NCBI GenBank assembly: GCA_005800965.1
Contig: SYEA01000013.1
Location: 1-9,701 of the forward strand
Direction of reading: 5' to 3'
Length of the DNA stretch: 9,701 bases
From: Actinomycetota bacterium
GTDB lineage: Bacteria; Actinomycetota; Acidimicrobiia; Acidimicrobiales; Ilumatobacteraceae
Positions 8,039 to 9,701 of this stretch are shown one piece after another; position 1 is the first letter of the stretch; every line of letters begins with the position of its first letter. The notes beneath the pieces are model-generated. The model saw nothing but the letters and a program-made list of their open reading frames with translations, did not search any database and had not been told where the DNA came from. A program made the translations under genes and the position numbers.

Positions 8039-8659
8039 TCAGTTGCCGAGTGCACCGAGCACCCCGAGTTGTCGAAGATGGTCGATGATGCGGCTCACTG
8101 ATTCTGTCACGCTCTCGCCATCGCGGGCGACCACCAGGTCGGCGGCGACCGGTGCCTCGTATGGCGCATCGACGCCGCTCACCCCGCGCATTTCGCCAGA
8201 CCGGACTTTGGCATAGAGGCCCTTGGTGTCGCGCCGCTCGCACTCGGCCAGCGAAGTTGCAACATGGATTTCGACGAAGTCGAGCCCGCTGCCCGCATGA
8301 GCCACCCGCACGCGGGCACGATCGGCAGCAAACGGGCTGATGATCGGCACAATCGCCACGATGCCCGTGTCGGCAAATAACCGCGCTACTTCGCCTACGC
8401 GACGCACGTTTTCGCTGCGATCAGCGTCAGAAAAACCAAGGTTGGCATTGAGCCCGTGGCGCAAGTTGTCGGCGTCGAGCACATACGCCAGCACCGAAGC
8501 CTCGAGCAGTTCGCGCGCAACGGCGTCGGCAATGGTGGATTTGCCCGAGCCAGACAAGCCCGTCAGCCACAGGGTGGCCCCGTGCAATCGGTGGTGGCGC
8601 CAGCGTTGGTCGCGTGCCACTGCAGGCTCATGCCACACGGGCTGGTTGGCATTATTCAT
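8039..8659 (-). CDS. cysC: Adenylylsulfate (APS) kinase
   Basis: CysC phosphorylates APS at the 3' position with ATP to make PAPS, the universal sulfuryl donor. The 206-residue protein has Walker A GLSGSGKST at 34-42, the APS-binding segment DADNLRHGLNANLGFS at 62-77, ISPFAADR at 107-114, and the lid motif KGLYAKVRSGEMRGVSGVDA at about 146-165 followed by PYEAP. The second residue of the first motif is Ala where Gly (DGDN) is usual; the acidic residues are intact, so activity is expected. About 25 residues precede the core, normal for stand-alone CysC. The start overlaps the cysN stop as ATGA. In many bacteria cysN and cysC are fused; here they are separate but coupled. Two sulfotransferases follow directly, so a consumer of PAPS is encoded in the same transcript. 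Confidence 0.95.
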   Translation of the reverse strand: MNNANQPVWHEPAVARDQRWRHHRLHGATLWLTGLSGSGKSTIADAVARELLEASVLAYVLDADNLRHGLNANLGFSDADRSENVRRVGEVARLFADTGIVAIVPIISPFAADRARVRVAHAGSGLDFVEIHVATSLAECERRDTKGLYAKVRSGEMRGVSGVDAPYEAPVAADLVVARDGESVTESVSRIIDHLRQLGVLGALGN

Positions 8660-9701
8660 GTGCGCGGCGACAGCAACATGCCAGCGGCACAGGTTTGTCC
8701 ACTGTGTTCGTCAACGAGGATGAACGAGCCGGTGGCTCGATTGGCGTGATAGTCGTCGTAGAACAATGGGGCAGTGGTATGCAATTCCACTCGCCCAATT
8801 TCGTTGAGCGACAAGTTCTGCACGTCGGCCTCGCGATGCAAGGTGGAGATGTTCAGGCGGTACAACACCTTGGTGACTTTCGCCCGCGCCAACTTGGTGG
8901 TGTGTTTGATGGTGTAGATGCGATCAGGCTGCAGTGGGGCAGCGTCATCCATCCAGCACAACATGGCTTCAAGCGACTGTGACTGCCGTGGTCGGTTGTT
9001 GGGACGACAAATCATGTCGCCACGGGCAATGGACAAGTCGTCAGCCAAGAGCAAGGTCGCTGCGTCGCCAGGTTGGGCCTGGGTCAACGGGCCATTCGGG
9101 GAATCAATACCGGTGATCGTTGTGGTCAGGCCCGACGGCAGCACCATCACATCGTCGCCAACTCGAAATACCCCACCGGCCACGCGCCCCGCATAACCGC
9201 GATAGTCGTGGTGCTCGGCACGCTGCGGGCGAATCACATATTGCACGGGAAAGCGAGCGTCGACGCGATTGTCATCGCTGGCGGTGTACACGTTTTCCAG
9301 ATGATGCAACAAGGTGGGGCCTTCAAACCACGTGAGGTTGGGTGAGCGGCTCACCACGTTGTCGCCTTGGAGTGCGCTGATCGGCAAGAACGTGACATCA
9401 CGCAAGGTAAGTCGCGAGGCAAACTCCTCGAACTCGCGACGAATGCGATGGAACACCTCGGGTGACCAATCAACCAAATCCATTTTGTTCACACAAATCA
9501 CCAGGTGTGGCACGCCCAGCAACGAAGCCAACAAACTGTGACGACGAGTCTGCTCGACGATGCCCGTGCGGGCATCCACTAGCACGATTGCCAGATCCAC
9601 GTTGGATGCTCCGGTGATCATGTTGCGGGTGTATTGAATGTGGCCGGGGCAATCGGCGATGATGAAGTTGCGACTCGGCGTGGCAAAGTAGCGGTAGGCC
9701 A
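8656..9701 (-). CDS. cysN: Sulfate adenylyltransferase large subunit (GTPase), N-terminus beyond window
   Basis: CysN is the GTPase subunit of ATP sulfurylase; with CysD it makes APS from sulfate and ATP, driven by GTP hydrolysis. The open frame runs to the window edge (first full codon at 9699), so about 347 C-terminal residues are seen. The ATG at 9621 is internal, because the conserved sequence before it is in frame: ATPSRNFIIADCPGHIQYTR with the G3 motif DCPGH at visible residues 16-20. NKMD (G4) lies at about 71-74 and SALQGDN (G5) at 108-114, then elongation-factor-like beta-barrel domains ending CAAGMLLSPRT. The P-loop (G1) and the switch region before DCPGH, roughly 80-100 residues, are outside. 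The ending is short, with no fused kinase domain. cysD is expected immediately upstream, beyond 9701, but is not visible. Confidence 0.95.
   Translation of the reverse strand, partial: AYRYFATPSRNFIIADCPGHIQYTRNMITGASNVDLAIVLVDARTGIVEQTRRHSLLASLLGVPHLVICVNKMDLVDWSPEVFHRIRREFEEFASRLTLRDVTFLPISALQGDNVVSRSPNLTWFEGPTLLHHLENVYTASDDNRVDARFPVQYVIRPQRAEHHDYRGYAGRVAGGVFRVGDDVMVLPSGLTTTITGIDSPNGPLTQAQPGDAATLLLADDLSIARGDMICRPNNRPRQSQSLEAMLCWMDDAAPLQPDRIYTIKHTTKLARAKVTKVLYRLNISTLHREADVQNLSLNEIGRVELHTTAPLFYDDYHANRATGSFILVDEHSGQTCAAGMLLSPRT

Noticed and set aside
9621..9699. ATG 9621 as the true start of cysN
   Set aside because: The upstream in-frame codons encode the conserved DCPGH GTPase motif and run to the window edge, so the gene is cut by the window rather than short.
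8039..9701. A fused CysNC (NodQ-like) bifunctional protein
   Set aside because: A clear TGA ends cysN at 8656-8658 and cysC starts with an overlapping ATG in another frame, so these are two coupled genes.

Overview
The window looks like a piece of an actinobacterial chromosome with moderately high GC and tightly packed genes. Many starts are coupled to the preceding stop by ATGA or TGATG overlaps. Gene content and protein style fit Actinomycetota, perhaps an aquatic member of the Acidimicrobiia, but no marker gene proves this and the placement is an inference. All genes fall into two blocks that converge at about 5468-5510. There is no rRNA, tRNA, CRISPR array, insertion sequence or phage gene, and no gene-free stretch longer than about 100 bases.

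The plus-strand block (1-5467) is a BMP-family ABC importer of the nucleoside/simple-sugar type. It contains the C-terminal end of the substrate-binding lipoprotein gene, a tandem hairpin region with a strong intrinsic terminator, a double-domain ATPase and two permeases. Downstream, on the same strand and with only 12-base gaps, are a short-chain dehydrogenase resembling the coniferyl-alcohol/3-alpha-hydroxysteroid dehydrogenase group and hisI, the histidine-biosynthesis phosphoribosyl-AMP cyclohydrolase. The terminator after the binding-protein gene probably lets that gene be expressed more strongly than the membrane components.

The minus-strand block, transcribed from 9701 towards 5511, reads cysN (sulfate adenylyltransferase large subunit, cut by the window edge), cysC (APS kinase), two tandem paralogous PAPS-dependent sulfotransferases, and mogA (molybdopterin adenylyltransferase). 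cysN/cysC overlap by ATGA, the two sulfotransferases are 6 bases apart, and the last sulfotransferase and mogA overlap by TGATG, so the block is very likely one transcript. Biochemically, CysDN makes APS, CysC makes PAPS and the sulfotransferases would spend PAPS on an unknown acceptor. This reads as a dedicated sulfation cassette rather than, or in addition to, assimilatory sulfate reduction. It is the most interesting part of the window. The acceptor cannot be read from the sequence.
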